A DNA stretch of 64,000 nucleotides from Pectobacterium parmentieri. GTDB lineage: Bacteria; Pseudomonadota; Gammaproteobacteria; Enterobacterales; Enterobacteriaceae. Position numbers and translations under genes: made by a program. Within the stretch, counting starts at the first letter, position 1; each line of letters opens with the position of its first letter. Positions 1 to 7,402 of this stretch are shown one piece after another. The notes below the pieces were generated by a model that worked only from the letters and a program-made list of their open reading frames with translations, was not told where the DNA came from and searched no databases. Location of the stretch: positions 3,658,001 through 3,722,000 of the forward strand of contig NZ_CP015749.1 in the NCBI RefSeq assembly GCF_001742145.1. Reading direction: 5' to 3'.

Positions 1-22
1 TCCGGGTAGATAACGCGCGTCA

Positions 23-106
23 GAGTCGGGGTTTATGACCGGGATGCCCATCACCATTACAGTTGAGCGCAGGAGACTGGTGATTGAGACCGAAATTAAT
101 TTCTGA
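23..106 (+). pseudogene. symE-like 3' remnant (copy 1)
   Basis: The plus strand reads ESGFMTGMPITITVERRRL and then VIETEINF before a TGA at 104-106. This matches the C-terminal end of SymE, the SOS-induced toxin of the symE/symR type I toxin-antitoxin system, where the family has LKGxWLEEAGF-TG. Only this tail is present. The 22 bases before it (1-22) match Rhs core near 13.48-13.50 kb, so an opposite-strand rhs fragment joins the symE tail directly. A decayed form of the hairpin seen after the other symE tails follows at about 145-172. It is not expected to be functional. Confidence 0.6.
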
Positions 107-206
107 CGTCACACATCAAGGAATAAACAGCAGATAAAAAATAGCCAGAAGGATCGCTGGAATCACTTTCGGATTTTACTTTAATTATTACTATTAATTA
201 ATAAAA

Positions 207-536
207 TCATTCCGATGGGAATGGATGAATACACTCTTTAAATGCTTCTCTTAATAGTTCATCACTTGATTTATTAATTGATTTATTTTTATACCCTTCC
301 ATTTTTTCTTTTAAGAAAGTTTCATTAGCTATATTTCTTTGGCTATAAAATTCTTTCTCATACTTTCCAAGATAATCGGCCTCAATAATTTTATCGAATA
401 GTGAATTTATAGCAGTACTGCCAGCGAATTGGAGTGATTCGACATCACTGCAAGAAAATTTAGTATACATAATGAGCTTTTTCAATGCACTGATCTCATC
501 CTGCGTAATGATTATGTTTTTCTCATTTTCTAACAC
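207..536 (-). CDS. Candidate Rhs immunity protein, family not recognised
   Basis: This 109-residue soluble, acidic, AT-rich protein has no signal peptide or membrane segment and I do not recognise its family. Its start overlaps the 3' end of the upstream Rhs tail by 14 bases, the translational coupling usual for toxin/immunity pairs. The low G+C content against the GC-rich rhs core is typical of these cassettes. The role is inferred from position and size: a cytosolic protein that binds and neutralises the toxin of the preceding gene. The toxin gene is truncated, so this is probably an orphan immunity gene. Confidence 0.5.
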   Translation of the reverse strand: MLENEKNIIITQDEISALKKLIMYTKFSCSDVESLQFAGSTAINSLFDKIIEADYLGKYEKEFYSQRNIANETFLKEKMEGYKNKSINKSSDELLREAFKECIHPFPSE

Positions 537-1040
537 CGCATTTACCTCGCATACTTATCTGATTGAGGGTTAGCTTATTCCTGGCCTCATAGTTTATATT
601 AGACGTTATTGAGTATGGATTGCTTCCAGAGTATAAAACATCATTTAATTCTATCTTACCCGAATGAATATATTCCAACATAGAAAATCTCTTAATGTTA
701 CTCATTTGGACGGAATCTGCTTTAAAAATGATTGCATAGTCACTACGTCCTGCATGTAAGGGATCAGTAATTAGAAGATATCTCATAATATCGTTGGGAG
801 ACATCAAAGTATCTGTTACATATAATTTCCCTGCGGCGTTCTGGCGCTGCTGCACCAGCAGTTCCCAGCCGTTGTGTATCCAGTGGCGGCGTGAGACAAG
901 TTCGCCGTCGCGGTCATGCTGCACTTCGGCGATCTGGTCCCCATCCCACAGATAGCGGATATCTTCATGGGTCTGGTCGTAGTGTTTGCTATTCAGGGTA
1001 TACACCACTCTGAAGGGGTTGCGTCTGCCCCGCTGACAAC
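523..1040 (-). pseudogene. Displaced Rhs tail with truncated toxin domain
   Basis: The first part is Rhs core: YD-repeat-like residues including IRYLWDGDQIAEVQHD and HWIHNGWELLVQQRQ. After about residue 55 the sequence switches to unrelated AT-rich sequence of about 105 residues (from TDTLMSPNDIM to RGKCGVRK) that I cannot assign to a toxin family. The usual PxxxxDPxGL boundary before the toxin is missing, so a deletion has fused core to the distal part of a toxin. Rhs homology continues upstream to about 1040 with no plausible start or ribosome binding site. It is followed by an overlapping immunity gene. It is probably untranslated unless recombined back onto a complete rhs gene. Confidence 0.55.
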
Positions 1041-1157
1041 TCGGAATAATAGGGTGGATAAATTAGTGAAGCACAATACATGTTTTATCGCATACAGCTT
1101 TACAACCTATTAGGTGAATTACATCTTCTTGCTATAATACCCCCTATGATCGAGGAG

Positions 1158-1316
1158 TTAACCTGACCTCAATATAGATGGATCAAAAACAACTATCTCA
1201 TTAGAGTTTTTTTTCACGCCACAGGGAAAAACACCTATTTTTAAAATATCAAAAAGTTCTTCGAGTTTATTTTTAATTCCATCCCATTTCAGATATCTCT
1301 GCACACTAACCATCAT
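1158..1316 (-). CDS. Small orphan immunity-like gene or remnant
   Basis: A 52-codon frame begins with two ATG codons at 1316-1311 and ends in TAA at 1158. The product starts MMVSVQRYLKWDGIKNKLEE and ends with FDPSILRSG. It lies just downstream of a frameshifted toxin-like remnant on the same strand, where an immunity gene would sit. It is shorter than the other immunity proteins in this island, so it may be the surviving front of a longer gene. The family is not recognised and function is inferred from position only. Confidence 0.3.
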   Translation of the reverse strand: MMVSVQRYLKWDGIKNKLEELFDILKIGVFPCGVKKNSNEIVVFDPSILRSG

Positions 1317-1331
1317 TAAAATATAATGACA

Positions 1332-1534
1332 CTAATCATCTACTTCCTTAACAAATTTATCATATTCAGAATTATCGGCTAGCCCTGCCTTTTTCCTCAA
1401 AAGATACTCTTTCCTTTTTCTTATAGTTTCTTTTAGAGTATAAACACCCCCTGCCTACCAACTTGGCCTATGTCCTTACTAAAGATGTCTGCATTCCACA
1501 TATCTTTAGACCGAATAGGCATACCATCCATCAT
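1332..1534 (-). pseudogene. Frameshifted toxin-like remnant
   Basis: From 1534 the frame reads MMDGMPIRSKDMWNADIFSK and stops early at VFIL. The neighbouring frame continues as GGVYTLKETIRKRKEYLLRK to FVKEVDD and a stop at 1332. The simplest reading is one gene tail split by a one-base slip in the G run near 1456. Base composition and position (before a small immunity-like frame, next to a symE remnant) fit a displaced Rhs toxin. No Rhs core is attached and no family is recognised. Confidence 0.35.
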
Positions 1535-1535
1535 T

Positions 1536-1640
1536 ATTAAAGGCTGGCCGCTAAAAGAGTCGAGATTTATGACCGGGACGCCGATCGCCGTGCCGGTTGA
1601 GTGGGGGAGGTTGGTGATTGATATGGAGATTAGCCTCTAG
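1536..1640 (+). pseudogene. symE-like 3' remnant (copy 2)
   Basis: Reads IIKGWPLKESRFMTGTPIAV and ends RLVIDMEISL before a TAG at 1638-1640, alignable to the other symE tails in this island but the most diverged (WPLKES for the usual RWLEES). It overlaps the 5' edge of the opposite-strand toxin remnant. Opposite-strand rhs core sequence follows at once. Confidence 0.55.
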
Positions 1641-1702
1641 CCTGTCCCAATGGTACCCATACCTGTGGGCAGGTAGTTCGGTTGAGTCACCTGCCTGCGT
1701 AT
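1641..1702 (-). pseudogene. Rhs core scrap
   Basis: The minus strand encodes IRRQVTQPNYLPTG, matching [13 protein letters not shown] in the degenerate Rhs core at about 6.5 kb. It is only about 60 bases long and joins the symE remnant directly. Between it and the next gene (1703-1823) I see no gene, only an AT-rich stretch with the inverted pair CAGATTTA/TAAATCTG at about 1710-1755 that could act as a weak terminator. Confidence 0.45.
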
Positions 1703-1823
1703 TAAAAAAGACAGATTTACTAAAAAATTTGACTGGTCAAAAAATAAATCTGCCATTTTTCATTTAATAATCACGACATTTACGAAATAAGAAACTCTAT
1801 GCCATTTTAATTTTACAGAAAGT

Positions 1824-2261
1824 TTAATTCTTCGATATTTTATTCAAATAAAAATCAAGATATTTTTTAGGTCGATCCTGAAAAGCTCTTTTCTTTCCGT
1901 AGCTATACGCATCATGAAAATGTTTATAAGCCATATCATATTCTTCTAACTCATAGCAAACCATCCCAAGATCAATTAGCGGAGCCGTATCTATATCTGA
2001 CCCTCTGGTTTGTAACGCAATTTCTGCCCATTTTTTAGCCTCATGAAAATCCTCCATATCGGAATATGCACTATATATACACGCAGAAATCCAACTGGAA
2101 ATTTCCCAATCTAGCTTTGGTTCAGGGAGTAATCTCCAAGCTTCATTATATTCTTCTAATGCCTGTCCATAAGATTTTTCATCATGAAGGTGATTACCCT
2201 TTTCGACTACAGATACTATTAATCCCTCTAACTCTTGACTTACATCAGAAAGAATCTTCAT
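1824..2261 (-). CDS. TPR-like candidate immunity protein
   Basis: This 145-residue protein has helix-turn-helix repeat spacing typical of tetratricopeptide repeats, for example the segment around SYGQALEEYNEAWRLLPEPK and a later MAYKHFHDAYSYGKK. TPR-like proteins are a known class of polymorphic-toxin immunity proteins, acting by binding the toxin. I place the start at the ATG at 2261, with AGGTG six bases upstream; a TTG at 2276 is the alternative. It lies directly downstream of a toxin fragment ending at 2277. The TPR call rests on pattern only, and the role is inferred from position. Confidence 0.5.
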   Translation of the reverse strand: MKILSDVSQELEGLIVSVVEKGNHLHDEKSYGQALEEYNEAWRLLPEPKLDWEISSWISACIYSAYSDMEDFHEAKKWAEIALQTRGSDIDTAPLIDLGMVCYELEEYDMAYKHFHDAYSYGKKRAFQDRPKKYLDFYLNKISKN

Positions 2262-2276
2262 TACGCACCTATTCAA

Positions 2277-2492
2277 TCATAGAAAGTATTTCACGATTTC
2301 CGCAGGCCCAATAAAATCACTTGGATTTCTATATCTATCAGGTAGGCTTGCACCCTGAGAACGGTTATGTCCAAAATACTCTAACTCATAGTTTTTGGGG
2401 TCTCGCATAAAGGCTCTAACCTCTTTAGACTTCGCCCCATAGTACCCACCCTTTTGATTCCAATATTTAACAGCATCAGTTAAATGAACCAT
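2277..2492 (-). pseudogene. C-terminal piece of an Rhs toxin
   Basis: The 71-codon frame includes KGGYYGAKSKEVRAFMRD and FGHNRSQGASLPDRY and ends just before the TPR-like gene. Size and position fit the distal end of a toxin domain whose N-terminal part and Rhs boundary have been lost. The stretch with G, H, N and R residues could belong to a nuclease active site, but I cannot name a family. An Rhs core scrap in another frame (about 2514-2612, containing SWETDFVTSGHNGEPQA) lies immediately upstream. It is probably inactive. Confidence 0.4.
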
Positions 2493-2586
2493 ATCAGCAT
2501 CCTGAATACGATGCCTTCCTGATTAAATATAGCCTGCGGTTCACCATTATGGCCGCTGGTGACAAAGTCGGTTTCCCAGCTTCTAT

Positions 2587-2748
2587 TTACAGTCTGGCGC
2601 TGTTGCACCGGCTGGCATCTCTATACACGCCTTTGATTAGCGTCGGTATCTTCCCCTGAAAAATAGATTCAGGAGAATTTGGTTTGATAAAAAAATCACT
2701 ATCAATTTTTTTCTTCTTTTCAATTACAGAATTTATTTTTTCTTTCAT
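2587..2748 (-). pseudogene. Truncated immunity gene fused to rhs scrap
   Basis: The ATG at 2748 opens a frame starting MKEKINSVIEKKKKIDSDFF that reads immunity-like, AT-rich sequence for about 45 codons. It then runs into rhs core sequence (GTGCAACAGCGCCAGACTG matches the VQQRQ segment of other copies) and stops at 2587. It directly follows the Ntox15-like toxin ending at 2764, so it is probably the broken immunity gene of that toxin. The junction is good evidence of a deletion between an immunity gene and the next rhs copy. Confidence 0.45.
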
Positions 2749-2763
2749 AAAACACTTCGGAAT

Positions 2764-3222
2764 TTAAATAATAATCATTTTAGAGCATATAGTCCCAGCA
2801 GGAACTGCTTGAGTAGCCCCACCGATATAACTATTAACTCTAGACAGGAGCGAAATTATTGGCCCTTCAGTTGCACCGCCCCATCCAACATCAGGGGTAT
2901 GATCCGGAGCTGTGCCTTTTGGATATAATTCAGGTGTTGCTCTCTTCGCTGCGTTAGCTGCATTATTAGCAGAAGCGCGCATTTCTGGACTGACAACTTG
3001 CCTTGTCATTGAGCCTCCATTAGCCTGAATTTGCGCATTCCAATCTGCAACATGCTTCTGTAGTGCCAAGTCTTCGGCTGAATCTGGCAAAAATTTGTTT
3101 TTAATGCTTAGCACCCCATCTTTATCAACACTTGCACACCCAGCCAGCCCAAACGGATCAACCCACGTATTGGGATTCGCCACATATCCGCAGTTACTCT
3201 CACCCCTTGCTATCCCTATCGG
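2764..3222 (-). pseudogene. Displaced Rhs tail with Ntox15-like toxin domain
   Basis: The frame starts in the Rhs boundary region (YVANPNTWVDPFGLAGC, the PxxxxDPxGL processing motif). A toxin domain of about 120 residues follows, with HTPDVGWGG and then RVNSYIGG. Ntox15 DNases (the Tde1 group) carry an HxxD motif followed by VNSxIG, so the arrangement fits, though I judged it from memory of the family. The rhs match stops near 3222, where unrelated sequence begins, so only the last few core residues are present. No complete immunity gene follows. It is a cassette without a translatable N-terminus. Confidence 0.45.
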
Positions 3223-3228
3223 GCCATA

Positions 3229-3600
3229 GGGACGATCCTGATGCAGTCGTACTTTTTAGCGCACTTAACTCCTTGAAGCAACGGCCTTTCAGGCAGCATT
3301 TTTGTCCACATTAACAGCCCCATAACCCCAACGACCCGACGCGCACTTTTACCCGCAGACACGCTACCGCCACGCTGTGACGTCCCTGTCTGCCTGCGCC
3401 ACATCATAGCAGCCGCTACTGCCATTAGTCGTTCGTTTGCTGTTGAACCGGCGTTTATCGCGGCGCGAGCCGTTCCACAGATTGCCTGTGGGACGGAGAA
3501 GCGTCTGCCAGGCGCGGGCTGGCGAGGCCCGCAAGACAAGAGGTTATTTCGTTAAGAAGGCAATGGTGGAACAGGTGATGAACATCACCAGTAAACGATA
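3229..3600 (+). other. Unassigned decayed coding-like stretch
   Basis: This GC-rich stretch interrupts the rhs array. The plus strand holds a fragment reading VVLFSALNSLKQRPFRQHFC and a later one reading EKRLPGAGWRGPQDKRLFR, separated by stops. These resemble the small Ash/Icd-like reading frames often predicted near prophage and symE-type loci, but I only recall the pattern and cannot confirm it. The minus strand is open for 107 codons with arginine- and alanine-rich sequence that looks like a shadow. No intact gene is called. Confidence 0.2.
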
Positions 3601-3606
3601 ACTAGC

Positions 3607-3640
3607 GCGGCGTTAACGGGTTGCAGCCCGTTAGCGCCGC
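3607..3640. promoter_or_regulatory. Strong hairpin upstream of symE pseudogene
   Basis: GCGGCGTTAACGGG (3607-3620) pairs with CCCGTTAGCGCCGC (3627-3640), a 14-bp stem with one G-T wobble and a 6-base loop. It ends 18 bases before the AGGAG of the symE-like gene (from 3660) and has no T run, so an intrinsic terminator is unlikely. A structured leader or part of an antisense RNA region is possible, since symE genes are regulated by the antisense RNA SymR. That role is inferred. Confidence 0.45.
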
Positions 3641-3671
3641 TCACCACAAGCAACTAACAGGAGTAGTTACT

Positions 3672-3966
3672 ATGGCTGCGCACGATTCTATGTCACGCAA
3701 CACAGTAAATAAAGCAACCAAAACATAGCGTTACTACACGGTGGGATACGCCCCGCACAAACCTGTTATAAACAGGTTTGAACAGCTTTAGCTAGCTCGC
3801 AGGGCGAGTCTCAAAATGAGACGAGTAAAACGGCAAGCCCAACCCGCCGTCGGCGATTAATCTTAAAGGCCGCTGGCTCGAAGAGTTCGGCTTTATCACC
3901 GGGATGCCGATCACCATTACCGTTGAACGGGGAAGACTGGTGATTGAGATCGAGATTAATCTGTAG
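3672..3966 (+). pseudogene. symE-like toxin pseudogene (near full length)
   Basis: AGGAG precedes an ATG at 3672 that opens MAAHDSMSRNTVNKATKT, then a TAG at 3726-3728, then RYYTVGYAPHKP in the same frame. The SymE tail PSAINLKGRWLEEFGF and onward to EIEINL ends at 3966 in another frame. So the gene has a nonsense codon in the N-terminal third and at least one frameshift in the middle, where an inserted-looking palindromic stretch (ACCTGTTATAAACAGGT) sits. Family members are SOS-induced toxins of about 110 residues with an AbrB-like fold. This is the only copy retaining its 5' end; the others are tails only. Confidence 0.65.
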
Positions 3967-3987
3967 CAGGCAGTAAAAATAAATAAT

Positions 3988-4015
3988 CCGGAAGGATCGT
4001 TGGGAACGCTTCCGG
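3988..4015. terminator. Shared symE/immunity bidirectional terminator
   Basis: CCGGAAG (3988-3994) pairs with CTTCCGG (4009-4015), flanked by AAAAATAAAT on the left and TTTATTACC on the right. It sits between the symE pseudogene (+) and a convergent immunity gene (-). The same hairpin recurs at 7027-7054 and 11012-11039. Confidence 0.65.
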
Positions 4016-4023
4016 TTTATTAC

Positions 4024-4491
4024 CTATTTTTTAGGTTTCCATGAATAATAATCAGAAACTCTCATTTCTTTTAGAATAAGATCTAAAGGAATGTGATCTA
4101 TATCATCTGCTATTTCATCATATGGCTCAGGAAGATCAATTGAAAAGCCAAAATCATCATTTATTATAATACAGCCATTAAAGATACGTTGTTTACCAGT
4201 CAATTTAATTATATCGGACATTCTCATTCCAGTATGCAAAGAGTTCATGTAATGACCTCTATATATCTCATTGCATCCGACAGATATAATTAAACCGTTA
4301 GATAATGTAGCTATCGTAATTGTTTCATTAACAACATACGCAATTCTTTTTTCATCATCAGGCAAAAAATAATCGAAAACCCTAACGGCATGATTTGAAT
4401 ACATTTCACTGAAATATTTTTCAATATTATCGCCTAAAACGATATTTCCAATCGATTTATTGGAAATAATATCGGCATTGATATCGAACAT
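4024..4491 (-). CDS. Candidate Rhs immunity protein
   Basis: This 155-residue AT-rich cytosolic protein opens MFDINADIISNKSIGNIVLG, has no signal or membrane segment and matches no family I recognise. It starts one base after the preceding Rhs tail ends (4491/4492), so the two are tightly coupled. Position and composition make it the probable immunity protein for that tail's toxin. The reading frame is intact, so it could still protect the cell if transcribed. Confidence 0.55.
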   Translation of the reverse strand: MFDINADIISNKSIGNIVLGDNIEKYFSEMYSNHAVRVFDYFLPDDEKRIAYVVNETITIATLSNGLIISVGCNEIYRGHYMNSLHTGMRMSDIIKLTGKQRIFNGCIIINDDFGFSIDLPEPYDEIADDIDHIPLDLILKEMRVSDYYSWKPKK

Positions 4492-5360
4492 TTATAGCCC
4501 ACCATTCATTAAGGCACCATCAATATAAACTGGCGACTCTGTAATAAGATCATAATTTTTAAACCCACCGAGACCTATTCGACCATAAACGACATCTTTA
4601 CCATTAACATCACGATAAACTTTCCAGTAGTCATTCCCATGAATGTTCTTCTGAGAGCCAGATCCACCTGGGTGATAGTCTAATTTATAAGTAGTACCTG
4701 ACTTTGTTGTTTTAACGTATTGAGTATGCTGGATAGCGCCTGGCTTGCAAGCCTGAGGATATGTTCTCGACCAGCCTTTCGACGTTAAATAATCATGAAC
4801 ATCCGCAGGTTTTTTCCCTGTCAAACGATCAGTCCAGCGACTGGTAATTCTATCTCTTTTATTAAATCCTTTAGATGAACAACCAGCAAGCCCCAGCGGA
4901 TCGACCCAATCCAGCGGATTCTGAACATAGCCGTAATTGTTATCTCCCCCCGCTACCCCTATCGGGTCAGGCGAGACGTAAAATCCACCGTTCGAGTCGT
5001 AGTACCGAAAACGGTTATAACATAGCCCGCTTTCGGTGTCACGGTACTGTCCGGCAAAGCCGAGTCCGGGGTCGGCATTGTCTGCATAAGCGCTGCGTCG
5101 CTGGCCCCAGAGGGTGCTTTTGGGTGCCTGCCAGCGCAGGGTACCGTCGGGCTTGTACAGGGCCTGGGGTTCACCGTTCTGGCTGCTGGCGACAAAATCG
5201 GTGTCCCAGCGTCCGTGATTATCCTGCCGTTGCTGAACCAGCAGTTCCCAGCCGTTGTGTACCCAGTGCCGACAGGCAATCAGCTCGCCGTTGCGATAAT
5301 GACGCACCTCGGCGATTTGGTTGCTTTACCGCAGAGTCTCCAGCGCCACCAAATATCGGA
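4492..5360 (-). pseudogene. Displaced Rhs tail with uncharacterised toxin domain
   Basis: The core part carries NRFRYYDSNGGFYVSPDPIG and [21 protein letters not shown], the last stretch of an Rhs shell with its cleavage boundary. The toxin that follows is about 130 residues, with DYLTSKGWSRTYPQ, KSGTTYKLDYHPGGSG, NIHGNDYWKVYRD and ending VYIDGALMNGGL. The mix of histidine, lysine, arginine and aspartate in short conserved-looking blocks suggests an RNase-type toxin, but I cannot assign the family. The frame is open from 5307, and rhs homology continues to about 5360 across a stop, so the shell is missing and there is no secretion domain. Immunity gene adjacent. Confidence 0.6.
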
Positions 5361-5436
5361 TGTCTAAATTGAGTTGGCGAAAAAAGAGGATATATTTATC
5401 TACTAAGCTACCCTCTGTCGGCCATAGATTTAATTT

Positions 5437-5832
5437 CTAATAACCCTCTATTTCTCTCCTCTCTGCATTCCAATCTCTAATTTTTAAATGTAAGGTAATA
5501 TTACCTAAGAATTTCAAGGTGTCATTTTCCTGAATGCAAGCATCATACTCAAATTCTTCTAGAGCATAAATATATGTTATATCATCGTCTCCAATATATC
5601 CTTTACATGCATTTTTAACTTCATCCACTATGCTTTCAAAACCAGACGATATCCCATCGAGCAACCATATGGAAATAGCATGATCGTAATCTATAAATCT
5701 ATTTTTTATTTTAAAATCTTTTTCGAATTTAGAGCCTCCTTTTTTTTTGATAAAATTAAGTTTGATTTTATCAAAAGAAGGCTCTTGAGAAACCCACACG
5801 GAATGTTTTGATTCAATGGTTTTATATATCAT
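5437..5832 (-). CDS. Candidate Rhs immunity protein
   Basis: This 131-residue AT-rich protein opens MIYKTIESKHSVWVSQEPSF, has no membrane segment and its family is not recognised. It starts 10 bases after the Rhs/toxin gene ending at 5842, as expected for a cognate immunity gene. The sequence includes acidic stretches (GDDDITYIYALEEFEYD) common in proteins that mask basic nuclease toxins. Function is inferred from position. Confidence 0.55.
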   Translation of the reverse strand: MIYKTIESKHSVWVSQEPSFDKIKLNFIKKKGGSKFEKDFKIKNRFIDYDHAISIWLLDGISSGFESIVDEVKNACKGYIGDDDITYIYALEEFEYDACIQENDTLKFLGNITLHLKIRDWNAERREIEGY

Positions 5833-5841
5833 TTTTCCACC

Positions 5842-6507
5842 TTAAAAAGGAAGGTCAAATATACCAAATGGTAGGTGCGAACCGGCCCAATATTTTACAC
5901 CGCTAATATATTCACCTATCGAATTAGACGATTTAACAAAGTCAATTAACTCAGCATGAGCTATTTTCGATGCTGATGTAACACCATCGCTATGTGGTAG
6001 AGTATGCATCCCCATAACACCAAGATCATCCAAGAATTTGACTTGGCCAGTCGGTGTTCTCCACTTCATATAGTCGTTAAACGACACACCCATTTGTTTA
6101 AATTTGTCAGCTTGAGAGACAGGTAACCATTCATGGAAACCCCCGCCTTTTGAACCACCAGTTTTACGAAGTCGATCCATGATATTTTCGTTAAACTTTG
6201 GATTACTCCATGCGTTCATGAATTGCTTCTGTGTCGAGTTATTCCAGAAGTTCTCAAATCCTGCTTTTCCTCTTCCCCATCCTTTTAGGTACTTACTGCA
6301 TCCAGCTAATCCTAATGGGTCGATTAATTCATTGGGATTATGCACATATCCATAATTGTTTTCACCACCCAATACCCCTATCGGGTCAGGCGAGATATAA
6401 CAACCACCTCTCGGGTCATAATACCTGAAACGGTTATAGCATAAGCCACTTTCGTCGTCACGGTATTGTCCCGCAACTGGTTGCGGCTGTCCCAGCGGTA
6501 GTGCCAC
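5842..6507 (-). pseudogene. Displaced Rhs tail with possible HNH-type nuclease toxin
   Basis: The shell end is clear: [20 protein letters not shown], then [17 protein letters not shown]. The toxin of about 145 residues contains [30 protein letters not shown] and later [13 protein letters not shown]. The glycine-rich FHEW segment with a downstream AH recalls polymorphic-toxin nucleases of the HNH/endonuclease VII group, but I cannot place it securely. Upstream the frame breaks: the rhs core continues to 6909 only with frameshifts. It is followed by an intact immunity gene. The ancestral full-length gene would have been a T6SS-type effector. Confidence 0.55.
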
Positions 6508-6909
6508 ACCTGCGGCCGATAGCCCGGTTGCACCACCTGCCTGCGTATCAGCCGCCCGGCTTTGTCGTACTGATAGTGAGTGTTGTCCTGCTGGGTCAGC
6601 CGTCCGGCCTGCCAGTCGGTCAGCCTTGTCGCATCCTGCGGAAGCCCACTGCGGGTGTAGCGATATTGCTCTTCGGTGTTAACGGTGCGCCCCGCACCAC
6701 CGCTCAGTACCGACAGCAGGTAACGGTGTGCGATGCGTCCTGATAGTGGCGTCGGATTGCCGTGCCGCTGTTATGTTCCTGTACCACACGGTCACGCTCG
6801 TCATACGCCAACTGGACATGACTGGTGGTCGATGCCACGTCGGTCAGCCGACCTGCCGCATCATAGCGGTAATACAGCGTATCGTCCGGCGCGGTTTCTT
6901 TGATAAGCA
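6508..6909 (-). pseudogene. Degenerate Rhs core fragment
   Basis: The minus strand encodes YD-repeat sequence split over frames: LYYRYDAAGRLTDVAST, later [19 protein letters not shown] and the tryptophan-rich [13 protein letters not shown]. Frameshifts separate these blocks, and a deletion joins the last one to the shell end at 6507. The left edge of the core (6909/6910) abuts a plus-strand symE tail. It belongs to a different Rhs core subtype from the complete gene at 11.4-15.6 kb. Confidence 0.6.
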
Positions 6910-7008
6910 GGCCGCTGGCTGGAGGAGTCAGGGTTTATGACCGGGATGCCCATCACCATTACTGTGGAGCGGAGCAGGTTGGTGATTGAGACCGAGATTA
7001 ATCTGTAG
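6910..7008 (+). pseudogene. symE-like 3' remnant (copy 4)
   Basis: Reads GRWLEESGFMTGMPITITVE and ends RLVIETEINL with TAG at 7006-7008. The sequence is uninterrupted, but the N-terminal two-thirds are replaced by rhs core. It matches the corresponding part of the copy at 3672-3966 closely and is followed by the shared terminator. Confidence 0.6.
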
Positions 7009-7026
7009 GCGGCGGATAATAAAAAG

Positions 7027-7054
7027 CCGGAAGGATCGTTAAGATCGCTTCCGG
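7027..7054. terminator. Shared symE/immunity bidirectional terminator
   Basis: CCGGAAG (7027-7033) pairs with CTTCCGG (7048-7054), with inner GATC/GATC able to extend the stem. Flanked by AATAAAAAG on the left (a T run for minus-strand transcripts) and TTTATTAAATT on the right. Confidence 0.65.
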
Positions 7055-7075
7055 TTTATTAAATTACAGTTCTTA

Positions 7076-7402
7076 TTAATCAAGTAATAAATATATTAAA
7101 GGGTTATCACCAAATGATATTGAACCATAATTAACTGTCTTTATTGATAACAAAAAATTATACCTAAGCTCATCAGATATATGGTCTATTTTCTTTACTT
7201 CCAACAATAAACATTCATCTTTCTTGAGCTGAATACTACTCATACCATCTTCTGGATACCGAAGGCTATTCAAACAATCATTAAATGCATTAAAATTCAT
7301 TCCGTAAAAATCAGGAAATCCAAATAACACCTTCATCGCATTGTGAAATTCATCAGCAGTCTTAATATAGGAAAAATCGATAGACAATTTTTTTAACTTC
7401 AT
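7076..7402 (-). CDS. Barstar-family immunity protein (copy 1)
   Basis: The product, about 108 residues, has the barstar signature: an N-terminal strand (IDFSYIKTADEFHNAMKVLF), then GFPDFYGMNFNAFNDCLNSL, the fPxYGxNxdAlxDcL block whose loop and helix plug the barnase active site. Barstar proteins are cytosolic inhibitors of guanine-specific RNases. I chose the ATG at 7402, three codons past a run of eight G (7405-7412) that can act as ribosome binding site; the start overlaps the end of the barnase-like frame by 41 bases. The preceding gene encodes the expected partner. Confidence 0.8.
   Translation of the reverse strand: MKLKKLSIDFSYIKTADEFHNAMKVLFGFPDFYGMNFNAFNDCLNSLRYPEDGMSSIQLKKDECLLLEVKKIDHISDELRYNFLLSIKTVNYGSISFGDNPLIYLLLD

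Noticed and set aside
3216..3539. Minus-strand 107-codon frame rich in Arg and Ala
   Set aside because: GC-rich shadow-like composition, no ribosome binding site, no family; the plus strand of the same stretch also lacks an intact frame.
3762..3777. ACCTGTTATAAACAGGT as a LexA box for the symE gene
   Set aside because: SymE genes are SOS-regulated, but this palindrome has too short a spacer (CTGT-N5-ACAG instead of CTGT-N8-ACAG) and lies inside the decayed coding region.
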